From contig CM075764.1 in NCBI GenBank assembly GCA_037974665.1, forward strand, positions 85,988,825 to 86,052,824: a stretch of DNA of 64,000 nucleotides, given 5' to 3'. The stretch's first letter is position 1; each line of letters begins with the position of its first letter. The translations under genes were made by a program, and so were the position numbers. Shown here piece by piece: positions 13,601 to 24,753 of the stretch. Origin of the DNA: Ehretia macrophylla. Its lineage: Eukaryota; Streptophyta; Magnoliopsida; Boraginales; Ehretiaceae. The notes under the pieces are model-generated. The model was not told where the DNA came from and made no database searches. It worked only from the letters and a program-made list of their open reading frames with translations.

Positions 13601-14279
13601 TTCCATTTTCCATTAATCTGACACTAATATTATACCAATGTGTTTTCTTCAACTTTTCCTCCCTTAGTGGAAACACTTAAATGCTCAAAAACCAACAAAT
13701 AATCATTTCAACAATAAAACGCATCACAAAATAATAATTTGATTTCAAATACATACCCTTTAGTTCTAATTACTTAACACCCCATGATCATAACCAATTC
13801 TAATAAGCAATAAACATCTGAAACTATAAACCATGTGAGACGTAAAAAGCTGCCAACTTTATGCTGTTAAAGCATGTATTACACATAATTACGAGCAAAA
13901 AAGCAAACCCCAATTAAAAAAGTATCAATATTATTGATCTCGTGTCTCAAGAATAAGTCGCGTTGTCAAAACCACATAGTCGAGTCCACCCAGTCATAAG
14001 TCTCGATTTGGTTAGAGTATTAGTAAAAAAAAAAAGAATTCCCAGGAAAATTTTCAAGAACCCAAAAAAGGGTTTCCTTAAAGCCACCTCCTTTGCCAAT
14101 CAATCATTGGAAAATAATGAGAATTTTCAAGCACCCAAAATCTCTATTATGATCAAAAAAAACCAAACCATCCAAACAAGACCTTAAGAATCAAATATTA
14201 TTCTAACAAGCTTTCAACAATAAAATTGAAGCATAAAATGGTAAAAAAAAATTAAAGAAAAATAATAAAGGGACTTACT
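7668..14279 (-). CDS. FAR1 DNA-binding-domain protein (FHY3/FAR1-related factor type), spliced, 250 aa
   Basis: The spliced CDS has three parts: base 14279 (A of the start codon), 12464-13020 and 7668-7862, totalling 753 bases or 250 residues. The donor after 14279 is GTAAGT and the acceptor before 13020 is ttttgttgcag, so A joins TG to make ATG GAC TTT. The second donor (GTTAGT after a CCG Pro codon) and acceptor (ttttgcag) join in phase 0 to give DQFP-NEHDKIREL. Residues about 65-165 form a FAR1 domain (WRKY-GCM1-type zinc finger) with Cys in ALVCNKEGF, Cys in RVGCRA and the His pair in KEHTH. The C-terminal 64 residues are a Lys/Glu-rich coiled coil. There is no MULE transposase or SWIM domain, as in the small FRF-type relatives of FHY3/FAR1, which are thought to modulate light-signalling transcription. 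The introns are 1258 and 4601 bases. The nuclear DNA-binding role is inferred from the family. Confidence 0.85.
8770..8885 (-). mobile_element. Degenerate SINE-like fragment in the FAR1-gene intron
   Basis: A poly-T run at about 8774-8787 is followed by gaaatccgtgggtatccgag. That resembles the reverse strand of a widespread plant SINE-like tail ending in an A-run. It lies in intron 2 of the FAR1-domain gene. Only the 3' part is recognisable, so family and boundaries are uncertain. Confidence 0.35.
9040..9160 (+). mobile_element. Second SINE-like fragment, opposite orientation
   Basis: The phrase gtgggattagtcggccaaag, followed by ctcccatggattt and an A-run at 9148-9157, resembles the forward version of the tail seen reversed near 8770. 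The two fragments point away from each other within the same intron. The match is from memory of plant SINE-like tails and is degenerate. Confidence 0.35.
9161..12463. other. Remainder of FAR1-gene intron 2
   Basis: No exon is needed here, because the flanking exons join in frame to a conserved sequence. Short open frames (for example 9344-9595, 10166-10372 and 11460-11672) show no known motifs. No complete transposable element was recognised. Confidence 0.4.
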
Positions 14280-14480
14280 GAAATTTTTGAAGTAAAAGAA
14301 GGACAATCCACGTAGGAAGAACACACACACAGTGGTGGAGAGGTGTGTGGGTGAGGTGAGGGTTCACTGTTTAGGTTGTGGTGATATATGAGGCTCAAGT
14401 AAATGGTGAGATGTTGAGAGCTGATTGGCTGAGTGGAATGCGTAGAGGTCAACTGCTTGTGGTTTTAGCCAATGGAGTCT
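14279..14480 (-). promoter_or_regulatory. 5' UTR exon of the FAR1-domain gene
   Basis: The exon upstream of the GTAAGT donor (14273-14278) should be almost entirely 5' UTR and contribute only the first base of the start codon. Read on the minus strand it is CT- and AC-rich (for example ctcacctcacccacacacct), like many plant leaders. The transcription start was not located; 14480 is an estimate. A LINE 3' end lies only about 100 bases upstream. Confidence 0.45.
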
Positions 14481-14731
14481 CGACATGTATTTAATTGTAG
14501 TGGGGTTGAGTGTAACGGGTCTTGTTGCTGGGTTTGTGTTAATAATCCGGTTTTTTTTTTTTTTTCTCAATTGGCGAGTCAATGTTTTTTTTTTTGCTAG
14601 GAAAGCAAAGGTGTTCATTAATTTCAAAACTCAAATGCAAATTACAAAAATCATAACCAAAAGAATTAACTGGCAAGGCATCCATCATTCAGTTTCTACC
14701 TATTATAAAGTTCAACATTGATAATGCTCAT

Positions 14732-15050
14732 TCAAAAAATTTTACTAACACTAAGTTTAAGTCTAGTATTCTCCCTAAGTCTATCTACAATAGACTCCTC
14801 AGACGAAAAGGTTTGTCTATAAATTCTGTAGATTCTCTCCCTCCAAACTTTATAAACAATGCCACAACACAATAACTTCACGATTAACACTTGTAAGTCT
14901 TCTCCCATGCACACAGATTTTACCCAATCTTCAATATTTTCCCACTCTGGAATCATCCCTGGTAATAATGCAAGCTCAAGACCCCATTTCCATATTCTAC
15001 TCGTGATCCCACAATCTCGAAACAAATGGTTTCGATCCCCCTGGAAATAC
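14732..15050 (-). pseudogene. LINE ORF2 C-terminal remnant
   Basis: The frame continues HLFRDCGITSRIWKWG and then a Trp-rich helical segment to a stop at 14732. This is the zinc-binding C-terminal region typical of plant LINE ORF2 proteins. Its direct fusion to ORF1 places a deletion junction near 15050. Confidence 0.6.
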
Positions 15051-15053
15051 CTT

Positions 15054-16413
15054 CATCATTCGCCTTAGGCTTAGCCTTAGCTTTCGCCACCAAATCACGA
15101 ATTGCCACACTCAAATTCTCATATGTATTGTCCAAGGCAGCAAACTGATTTTCCTCATTATGGGGATTTGACTTCACATCCAACTCCTTCCTCCTACCTT
15201 TACTATTCGGGCTCTTTGGATTTTTAGAGGATGATCCCTTCTTTTCAACTGTATTCCAGTTTTCATTCCCAGCCATAACAGCTTTTCCCTTAGAACTAGA
15301 AGCCTCTGGTTCCTTACGAGTCTCCATGACCTTAGGCAGTTCCGAAGCAAGTTGTTCCCTAGCTCGCCAAGTTGGGATTGTGTTACATTTAGCTTCATAA
15401 TGACCAATCCCCTTGCACTAATAACACACTCTTGGCTTCCATGCAAATTCAACTGACACCACTGTATTGTCCCCATCATCCATATCCAAAGTAATGTTCT
15501 CCACCAAATCCTTTCGCAAATCCACCTCAACGCACACTCGTGCATACTTCAGCTGACTTCTCTCCTCTGTTACTTTGTCAAGTTGGAGAGGAACTCCAAC
15601 ACCACTAGCCAGGTAGCATGACCCATCAGTAGTCCAGTACTCAGTAGGTACGTTATGGAGTTTAATCCATAAAGGAATTTTCTCCAGCTTAAAATGTACA
15701 GGCTGCATTTTAGGCTTCCATTTTCTAAAAAAAAACGGCTTCTCATCCACATGCCAACAATCTTCCAAAATTTTCTCACAATCATTTTCACAACCCAATT
15801 TGAAAATGTAAAGCCCTTCCTCATTAGATAACACCTCCACCTTACCATATTTTCTCCACAGTTTATCCACCATGTAACAAATCCAATGGAAGGGTGGGGC
15901 TTGATCCACGAACTGACCCACCAAGCAAGTGCTCCAAAGTTTCGCTCCCTCCTCTACAACTTTTTTCGGAGGTTTTACTATAGCTTCCTTTCCATTGACA
16001 CTCACAGGCGGGTAGAATTTAATCTCTGGCTTGGACGCAACTCCCCCAAACAAATTCATCCACTCAGCACCTTTAACCCCACCATCTGAAGCATCACCAA
16101 CTCCGTCACCGCCAGTAGAGGCATCCGCATCACCTAAATCCGCCGACTGCTCCACAACAGTTGGAGAAACATTGCCCAAATTCCCAGCAGTCCATTCCAC
16201 ATAAGATCATCTCTCAGATGCACTCGCATAAACGGGGTCAGCAACATTAGCCTTGTCAGATCTAGGAGAGTTGAGAAGTGGGAAATCTCCCTTGCCCAAC
16301 ACCTCGATACCATTTGCAACTGTCACTTCAACATCAACCAACCTGAGAAAGATAGAGCGATGATGATTTGAATCCACGACGTTTTGATTGACTAACGTAA
16401 TTTTTATTACCAA
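15054..16413 (-). pseudogene. LINE ORF1 (DUF4283 and CCHC zinc knuckle), two in-frame stops
   Basis: One frame runs from 16413 to about 15054, interrupted by TGA at 16207-16209 and TAG at 15418-15420. The middle portion has the DUF4283 hallmarks, such as LWSTCLVGQFVDQAPPF, the Phe/Trp-rich FFFRKWKPKMQP and IPLWIKLHNVPTEYW. It ends in a CX2CX4HX4C zinc knuckle (C-Y-stop-C-KGIG-H-YEAK-C) whose second position is the TAG. A Lys/Ser-rich linker follows. ORF1 proteins of plant LINEs bind the element's RNA; this copy cannot make a full protein without readthrough. Confidence 0.7.
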
Positions 16414-16593
16414 GTTATATATTTTATCCTCCTTCTGTAGATTATTAGTGTTAAGACATATATATCAAAAGCTCATCGTGCAATTTGAGTGAAATTTTTT
16501 TTTTCAACTTCAAATTAGTAATTGAAGTTATACAAAATCAAAATTAAAAAGATAAATTGTTTAACCAGGCAAAAAATTCTACTAACATTCTTA

Positions 16594-17688
16594 TGTTTGG
16601 TTCGTGGATTAAAAAATTATTCATAGGAATCCTTTATTACCATATTTTAGTTAAAATTTATTCCCATGTCAAGAGATGAGAATATGTTATTCCTGAATTG
16701 TGAGAATTATTTGGAGAACATAAAAAGACGAAAATACCCTAACTAAAAATAATTTTTTCCTATTTTCTCTGATACAATCGTTGTTTGACTTAGGGCATCC
16801 ATCAAACATCATCATCTTCTCACCTCTCGATCTCAAACTCTCCACACTTACCAGTAAGGTATGTGTGCTAATCATTCAATTTTATTTCTTTAATCTTATC
16901 TATGCATACTTATTTTTTTAATTTTTTCCTTTTGTCGTAAAACATAGAAATATACTCTTATTTAAGCCGATGTAGCCTTGAGTGTAAATTGATCCCAACA
17001 AGAAAGGTCATGTACATGAGGCCCGTAACTACTATTCAATTGAATGCTCGGTTTCTCTCCTCGTCTCTTTCATGATCAATTTGTTTGTTACTACAATGTT
17101 TGCCAAGGGATTTTATGGTAGTAAACAAGCAGATGGCATAGGTCTAGTAAATGCAGGGTTATATCTCTTTCGATGTTTGTCTTTTGAGTTATGGGCGCTT
17201 TTACTTTTTTGAATAAATAAAAGACTACTACATATTTATATTTTTTTATTATGAGTACCGAATTTGTACTAGGCTTTCTATTGTATGATGAGTAATTATT
17301 CAAGGCCAAAATTTTTATTGTCTTCGATACGTTAATATGGTGTATTCTTATTTTTTTGTTTAATCTATTGTTAACTGGTATATATTTTTTTAATGATAAA
17401 TATTTGTGACATCATTTATAAGTTGATTGTGTAAATACAAGGAAAAAAAATGTCTTGAATATGATACTAGAGTTGTTTTTTCAGTTATGGGTATTTTTAA
17501 AAAACTAATCAAGATTCCCGGGAATATCAAGTGCAAACCAAACACAATATTATGATAATTCCAAGAATTTGAGAAAATATTCTCAGGAATATTTTTGGTA
17601 TACTAAACAAATTTTATAACATTTATGGGAATCACAATCCTGGGAATCACGTTCCCGGGAATGTGATTCCCAAGAATAAAAAACCAAT
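16594..17688. mobile_element. TIR element, left part, split by the copia insertion
   Basis: The left end reads TGTTTGGTTCGTGGATTA, then ATTCATAGGAATCC a few bases further in. The matching inverted end is on the far side of the copia element at 27295-27318 (taatccatgaacgaaacgcc). Joining the two sides restores an element of about 1.1 kb with inverted ends. The right inner part is rich in gggaatcac/gtgattccc motifs. It has no coding region. TTA on the left and TAA on the right are possible but mismatched target duplications. Confidence 0.6.
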
Positions 17689-18901
17689 TGTTGTCCCTTG
17701 ATTAAACCTAAGAGGGGGGGTGAATTAGGTTATATAGACAATACTACTACTTTTTCGATAAGGCAATATACTAGCAATGATTAATCACAAACTATCTTAA
17801 ATAAATATGCACTCCAGCAATATAAAATGTGAGTGAGGCAAATTATCAAACACTTAGTGTGCAGAAATTAATGCTAAGAGAGAGTTGAGAGAAAGAGGCA
17901 AATCGCGATTTAGCGTGGTTCGGCCCCGCCTAAGTCCAAGACTTAAGCTCCTCGCTTAGGATTTCAACAATCTTCACTATTATGACTCTTCAAATGTTGG
18001 TGAATCCACAAACCAACTACAACCGTAGTTAAAGCTTTTACAATAGAAAATTTATTCTCAATACAAAGCTTAAAACTCCAAACACCTTTGACAAGGAAGT
18101 CCTTCATTCCAAAGTGTTTAACTCTCTCTTTTGATAAGTGTTTGAGAAAACAATAAAAGCACTCTTTTAGGGTAAATGAATACAATGAATGTTTCTCTCA
18201 ATATTGCTCACAAATTTTTGCTCTAGTATAGCACAATGATGATTCAAAGATGAATTTAGTGTTAGAAAATCAAGAGTAATTGCTTTGAATCAATACTTTG
18301 GAAGATAGTAGTTGAAAGAGATTAATAGAGGCTGAGAGATATGCATTAAATGCATTTGCAACGTTCACAAACGGCTCTATTGTTAAAACAGCGTTTTGGT
18401 CCGACCGGACGGCCCCTGTTCGACCGATCGACCGGAAGAGGATACCTCATCCGATAGAGAGGCCTCCGGCGGAAGACCCTCTTTGGAACCGGTCGACCGG
18501 TTCTCCCTGGGTCGTCCGGTTTGCCCAAAAGTTGCAAGGACTTGGGTTTTTTTATGTTTTTTTTAAAGATTCTTTTGTAAAATCTTTTTTAAAGATAGAT
18601 GAATATTTCAAAAATACTTTTATGAATCATTATTGAGCATATACTATTTGCAAAACCCAAACCCTGATCAAGTCTCAACCGGTACCCTTTATGACTTCCG
18701 TCTCTATCCTTATAGCTCCATCTTCATTCTTCGAATCTTTATCTTTCTTTGATGGATGATCTTCTTTCTTCTTTTGCTTGATGAACTTGGATTCGGAGTC
18801 AATCTAGATTCATCTTACTCATGCACACTTAAACAAACTCATTAAACATAACTATGATTTGTTATCATCAAAACCAAGATTAGAGGCCCTTTAGGCTAAC
18901 A
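17689..18901 (-). repeat. copia LTR (3' LTR in element sense)
   Basis: A 1213-base LTR with TG..CA ends. It carries a GC-rich island near 18395-18530 with a perfect 18-base palindrome, gaaccggtcgaccggttc, at 18486-18503. It aligns along its whole length with the right LTR. A run of seven or more G near 17713 is longer in the other LTR. Confidence 0.9.
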
Positions 18902-18916
18902 ATCTTCCCATTTTTT
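18902..18916 (-). promoter_or_regulatory. Polypurine tract of the copia element
   Basis: On the minus strand the sequence abutting the 3' LTR is aaaaaatgggaagat. This is the purine-rich site for plus-strand priming and lies exactly where expected. Confidence 0.75.
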
Positions 18917-19349
18917 ATGATGACAAAACTTTTCTCAAATAGTAATAACAATGTAAGCATAATGAGTTTGAGAGAGCATTTAGTTCACTTTAAGCTTGTA
19001 CAAGCTCCCCCTTAGTTAATCAATTTAAGATTAGGTCTCCCCCTCAACTTGTGCATACTTTAACTAAAGTTGATTTCTTGCTCTCCCTCAATGTATGAGT
19101 CTTCTTTTAGGCTCAAATTTCTAAGTTTTATCATGCTACTACACATAACATATTTTTATCTCCCCCTTTTTGTCATTAGCAAACAAAGCAACATATAACA
19201 AATGAAAACTAAAGAACAAGATAATGGAAGCATATATCGGAAGAACATAGAAAGTTGAAAACTGAAACACGGAAAATGTATGAAAAGTTGTGTTTTGAAA
19301 GGAAAATGCAATGTCTAGGGGATAGGGGAAAGAAAAACATCCTAGGCAT

Positions 19350-20510
19350 CTCAAGACATCCTTCTTAGTCCTTTATAAACTTCTTATAGAGCTTCTCAAG
19401 CATGATTTTCATACCCTTTATCTCGGTGTTTACGTGATCAAAGCCAACTCCAACATCCAAAGATAATTTATCAACTAGCGAAGTCAAATTGTCAAGCTTG
19501 GTATTGATTTCTTCAAGAATGGCTTGGCAAGATTTTCTTCTTGTAGAAGTACTTGCACCTCCAATGTCAGCCCGTGAAGCCCCAATGTTGGCATCTCTAG
19601 CTTCTTCACCTCCTTCTTCACTTTCGCTTGCAGCTTCACTTTCATCTCTCTCTACTCCAAGGTCATAGTTTTCGATATCGTTAGCGATTTCAGTTTGACC
19701 CTTGAGGAATTGACGTTACTCTATATAGACGACCTCATTATTCACAAGAGCCATAAATTGTCTATCAAGACAATATTTATCTAGTGGATAGGTGGTGACA
19801 TTTAAGGTTCAAAGTGACCAATACTAGCAACATCATTAATGCGGAAAAGATGACACAAGATCATTCCATAGGGCATAGATTTCTTCTTGAAAGCCAACAT
19901 GTGATTAAGCATGATGTGGGGGAGGTTGATTTTTACCTTTTTGTAAATAGACCCGTCTTTCACACTTCGAGGCATGATGACTTGATTCATGATATATAGA
20001 AGCAATACTTTTTTAGCACAAATGTCATCTCTTTTAAGCATGAATGACTCCGACCTTCCCGATCCTTCCCATAAAGTAGCAATAATCTCCTTTTGCGCGT
20101 TGTCATGTAGTCCTTTTGGTAAGTTGGCAGAGGAATAGATCTTGAGGCCACTATTGGGAATGTCAAGCATTCTAGCCACATCCCGTTCGCTCAAGAAGAT
20201 ATTCATGCCATTAACTTTACTTTTTATCCTACTTACACCCTCTTCTTCTCCTTCAACCAAGTAGGCATAGAATTCTCGAATCCATTCATCGCAATTTATA
20301 TCCTCAAGTCCAAAGAGAGGAAGCCATTTTTGATGACAAAGCAATTTGTAGATATAGGTTTGTTCTAAAAAGTTTGGAGGATCAATGATTTTTCCCCATA
20401 GAATTTCCTTCTTGGAGTGATCACCCGAGCCAATGTGATATGAAGGATCCTATGGATCAATAGTATGAGGCCTAAATGCGGTCCTTCTTTTCTTGGAAGC
20501 TTAAGAAGAA
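19350..20510 (-). pseudogene. Extra ORF in the env position of the copia element
   Basis: After RNase H and before the 3' LTR, the element carries a separate coding region in its own orientation. The longest part (20344-19802) includes CHQKWLPLFGLED, REFYAYLVEGEEE and RDVARMLDIPNSGLK. It can be read back to a TAG near 20450, with further coding-like sequence before that. Near 19801 the frame shifts; the continuation (about 19790-19360) ends in an acidic stretch and a coiled-coil-like tail. It resembles the 'putative plant transposon protein' domain found in the third ORF of SIRE-type copia elements. Function is unknown. I saw no clear signal peptide or membrane segment. Confidence 0.55.
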
Positions 20511-20983
20511 TTTCAAGAAAATGCAAGAAAAACTTGGTTGGGGAATTTTATCAAACACTTGGGGTGTGAGAGAAGTTTGAAGAAAAGCTAATGAATATTT
20601 GAATGGAATGAAGAGCTTTTGAGTGTGTTGTAAATAATTGTTAGGATTAGCTCCCTTTTTATAGTAGAATGATGGAGATGAAAGGTTTATAGGCGTTAAT
20701 GGTGATTGATGGGGTTTAATGGAGAAGATGAGGAGTTTTGTTGAATAAATAATAAATGTAAAAGTGTTAAAAGCGTGTTTTAAACCTTGTTCCTGGTAGT
20801 GCAGCGACCGGACGAGGGTAGGCATACTAGCTAACCGGTGCCAGTACCCTCTTCTGCCCGTAGTACTTCCACCGGATGAGGATATGCGCCACCGGTCGAC
20901 CAGTGCCAATATCCTCTTCTGGTGGTACAGCTTCTGCCAGGAAGTGCTTCTTGACTTGGAAAACTCCAAGTTTTGCAATTTTA

Positions 20984-22309
20984 TCACATTTTAAGCATGC
21001 CCAACTCTCTTCTAATCACACAAAATTGATTCTCATGCAAAGGTTTGGTAAAAATATCCGCTAATTGATGCAATGATTCAACAAATTCAAGTACAACATC
21101 CCCTTTTTGAACATGATCTCTAATGAAATGATGCTTAATTTTAATATGTTTAGTTCTAGAATGTAGTATGGGATTCTTAGTGAGATTAATGGCACTTGTA
21201 TTGTCACATCTAATAGGCAAATTATCGTACACAAGACCACAGTCGAGCAAATTTTGTTTCATCCAAAGAATTTGGGCTACACAATTTTCGGCATAAATGT
21301 ATTTAGCTTCGGCTGTAGAGAGAGCTACACTATTTTATTTTTTACTAGACCATGAGATTAATGATTGACCTAGGAATTGACAACATCTGCTAGTGCTCTT
21401 TCTATCTATTCTATCTCCAGCATAATCCACATCTGAATAACCTATAAGTTCAAATGATGTGCCTTTCGGATACCACAAGCCTAAATCTATAGTCCCCTTA
21501 AGATATCTAATAATTCTTTTTATTGCATTTAAGTGAGACTCTTTAGGACAAGATTGAAAACGAGCACATAAACACACAACAAATACAATATCGGGTCTAG
21601 AGGCAGTTAAATAAAGAAAGCTTCCGATCATACCTCGATATTGCTTTTCATCTACCTTGTTACCTTCCTCATATTTGTCGAGTTTGATTGAGGTTAACAT
21701 TGGTGTACTCATTTCTTTTGATGACTCAAACCCAAACTTCTTGATGAGTTCTCTAGTATACTTGGCTTGGTTGATGAAAGTACCCTCTTGTGTTTGCTTG
21801 ATTTGGAGTCCGAGAAAGAAATTCAACTCTTCCATCATACTCATTTTGAATTTCTTGTGCATGCACTTAGAGAAATACTCACAAAGAGATTCATTAGTAG
21901 CACCAAAGATTATATCATCAACATAAATTTGTACAAGCACTATATCTTTGCCTTTTGTTTTAACAAAGAGAGTGGAATCTAATTTTCCTCTAGTGAACCC
22001 TTTTTCAAGCAAATAATTACTAAGCCTATCATATCATACTCTAGGTGCTTGCTTAAGGCCATACAATGTCTTATCTAGTTTATATACATGATTTGGCAAG
22101 TTAGAATCCTCAAATCCAAGTGGTTGTTTCACATAAACTTCTTCCTTGAGATATCTATATAGAAAGACATTTTTTACATCCATTTGATATAATTTAAAGT
22201 CCATATAACATGCAAAGGAAAGAAGCATACGAATAGATTTAAGTCTAGCTACGGGAGCGAAGGTCTCATCGTAATCTATGTCTTCTTCTTTATTATACTC
22301 TTGAGCCAC
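20984..22309 (-). pseudogene. copia reverse transcriptase-RNase H, two nonsense codons
   Basis: A single frame runs from 22309 to 20984. It contains DETFAPVARLKSIRMLLSFA, the active-site YVDDIIFG, the conserved SRPDIVFVV region, DVDYAGD and the RNase H end with CDNTSAINLTKNP and ADIFTKPL. TGA at 22034-22036 replaces the Trp of PRVW-YDRLS, and TAA at 21335-21337 replaces the Gln of WSSKKQ. The YVDD motif is intact but a full enzyme cannot be made. Reverse transcriptase would copy element RNA to DNA. Confidence 0.9.
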
Positions 22310-22794
22310 TAGCCTAGCTTTATTTCTAGTAACTACCCCTGATTCATCTAGTTTATTCCTAAAAATCTATTTTGTACCAATTATAGGATAATCCTTAGGT
22401 TTTTCAACTAGATGTCATACTTCACTTCTTTCAAATTAATTTAATTCTTCTTGCATGGCAATTATCCAATCTTCATGATCTAAAGCTTCTTTAACGTTCT
22501 TATGCTCTACTTGGGAAAGAAAAGCAACATGTTCATAATAAGCATTTAGGTTGGAACAAGTTCTTACTCCCTTGGAAGTATCACCAAGAATTTGATCATT
22601 TGGATGATCTCTCACAAACTTCCAACACCTTGGTAGATCTTCATTTGTTGAAGCTTCTTGGACATTTTACATTGGTTGTTCATTTTCTTGTGGATTTGCT
22701 AGAGCTTCACCATCCTTTGAGATTTGACCCTTTTAAGATGTGTCTCCTTTGGATCACTTGGGGTTCCTTCATTGCCAATGGTTATAGGTAAGAT
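22310..22794 (-). pseudogene. copia integrase-RT linker, decayed
   Basis: This lies between the last integrase-frame segment and the RT start on the same strand. Short frames are interrupted repeatedly. The opposite-strand frame at 22600-22791 is a shadow of this degenerate coding sequence. Confidence 0.5.
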
Positions 22795-23938
22795 TTAAAT
22801 GTATACTTCGGGAACTCCTACATCATCATCATTCTTTCTTGGGGCAAAATAATTAGTTTCATCAAAATCCACATGCATAGACTCTTTAATAAGCATGTTT
22901 CTTTTGTTAAAAACTCTATAAGCCTTGCTTCTAGAAGAGTAACCCATAAAAAGTCCTTCATCCGATTTAGAATCAAAATTTGCCAAGATGTTCTTTTGTA
23001 TTTAAGATAAAGCATTTATAACCAAATACTTTAAAGTGAGACACATTTGGTGCTCTACCTTTCCATAATTCATAAGGTGTTTTCTTTAGAAAAGGTCTAA
23101 TTAGCACACGGTTTAGCACATAACATGCGGTATTTATGGTTTCACCCCAAAAATATGATGGCTAGTTGTTTTCTTTCAACATTGTTCTTGTCATTTCTTG
23201 TAACGTCTGGTTCTTCCTTTTAACTACCCCATTTTGTTGAGGAGTTCTAAGAGCCGAAAAATTATGTTCAATGTCACGTATTTCACAATAGTCCATAAAA
23301 GATGCATTTATAAATTCAGTACCTTGGTCACTATGAATACAATTTATATAATAGTCTTTCTCATTTTGCACCTTATTACAAATTTTAGCAAATTCATTGA
23401 ACTCATCATTTTTATGTACAAGGGGTCTCACCCATGTGAATCTAGTGTAGTAATCTATGATAACATAGACATATCTAGATCCACATTGGCTTGCCACATC
23501 CATTGGACCAAAAAGATCCATATGTAATTTTTGTAAAGCTCTTGATGTGATTACCTTATTAATTGTGTTGAAAGATGTTTTGTGTTGTTTTCCAAATTGG
23601 CATGCATCACATAAATGATCTTTTTGAAATCTAGTCTTAGGAAGACCTATGACAAGTTCTTTTTTAGAAAGTTTAGTAAGTAAATCCATGCTAGCATGAC
23701 CAAGTCTCTTATGCCATAACCATGAGTCTTCATTAATGATAACTAAACATGTCACATTTTGATACTTTAATTCATGAAAATTAATCATATACACATTATT
23801 GCATCTATTGCCAACAAACAACACTTTATCATCTTTATCATACACCTTGCAACAATTAGATAAAAATTCAACTCTAAATCTATTATCACAAAATTGGCTC
23901 ACACTTAGCAAATTATGTCTAAGACCTTTAACATACAA
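22795..23938 (-). pseudogene. copia integrase remnant, catalytic Glu replaced by Lys
   Basis: The frame 23938-23162 includes the zinc-binding HX..H..CX2C segment (WHKRLGHASM; HLCDACQFG). The catalytic core follows with Asp in MDLFGP and Asp in HSDQGTEF. The third acid, normally in VVERKN, is Lys (VVKRKN), a GAA-to-AAA change. A TAG follows at 23162-23164. Further on, one extra T in a TTTT run (22976-22979) shifts the frame before DSKSDEGLFMGYSSRSKAYR. Integrase inserts the element cDNA into the genome; this copy should be catalytically dead. Confidence 0.88.
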
Positions 23939-23999
23939 GACAACATGAATGGAAAGAGAGTTTATATCTCCTATGCTACCTTACCAATGACTTTGCCTC

Positions 24000-24753
24000 C
24001 TTCATTTCTTCCATAGCTAACTTTACCTTTAAAATCTTTGTCAATCTCATAGAAGAAAGAGACATCACCCGTCATGTGCCTTGAACACCCACTATCAATA
24101 ACCCAAGTATCTTCATACTTTACTTTTAGGGCAACCTATCATTCATAGAAACAAAACAAGTTCATTTTGGTCCTCAAGGTTCTATTAGGTCCTTTTGTGT
24201 CAGTACGAAGTCCTAACACATCTAACAACCCATTTGGGTCTAAGACATAAAGGAATGTGAGAATCTTTTCCCACCATGTTTCTAAATTTACATCGTGATG
24301 CATTGTGACCAATCTTCTCACAATAAGTACATCTCTTAAATGATCATCTTGATGTTGAGATTACATGCCAAGAAGATGATGCTTTGACAAAATGATTTTG
24401 AAAACTTTTTGGATGTGGCTTATAGCCAATTCCTATTTTGTTAATTTGTACTTTTTGTGATTCTTTTATTGGTGGATAGACAATTGAGGATTAAGAGGCT
24501 TTCACAATGGTAGTTTTTGAGAACTTTGGTTTAGAAAATGGCTCGTAGCCAATCCCACCTTTGTCAAATGGTAATTTTTGGGAGCCAAGGATTTCATCCA
24601 AGGTTTTAAAAATCTAGCAAGATCATTTTGTAAATAAAGAACTTGTTTTTTAAAATCTTTGATATCCGCATCATTTTTGATCTTTAAGTGATGATACTCA
24701 CAAATCTCTTTGGTAAGATTATCATTCTCATCTCTAAGCTCTTTAATTTATTT
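24000..24753 (-). pseudogene. copia gag-protease linking region, decayed
   Basis: The region between the gag and integrase frames should contain the aspartic protease. I could not identify an intact Asp-Ser/Thr-Gly active site. Short frames in the element's orientation are broken by stops. Confidence 0.4.

Larger units (their letters stand above)
14584..16413 (-). mobile_element. L1-type LINE, internally deleted and degenerate
   Basis: Reading on the minus strand, the element begins near 16413 and ends in an A-tail seen as a T-run at about 14586-14595. It carries a gag-like ORF1 with a DUF4283-type region, then jumps directly to the C-terminal Cys/His region of ORF2 (DRNHLFRDCGITSRIWKWG, about 15045-14732). 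The endonuclease and reverse transcriptase that should lie between are missing. No target-site duplication could be fixed. The element lies just upstream of the FAR1-domain gene and on the same strand. Confidence 0.75.

Noticed and set aside
18346-18537. Arg/Pro-rich frame in the copia LTR, also at 26739-27065
   Set aside because: It is the translation of the GC-rich palindromic LTR island and carries no known motif.
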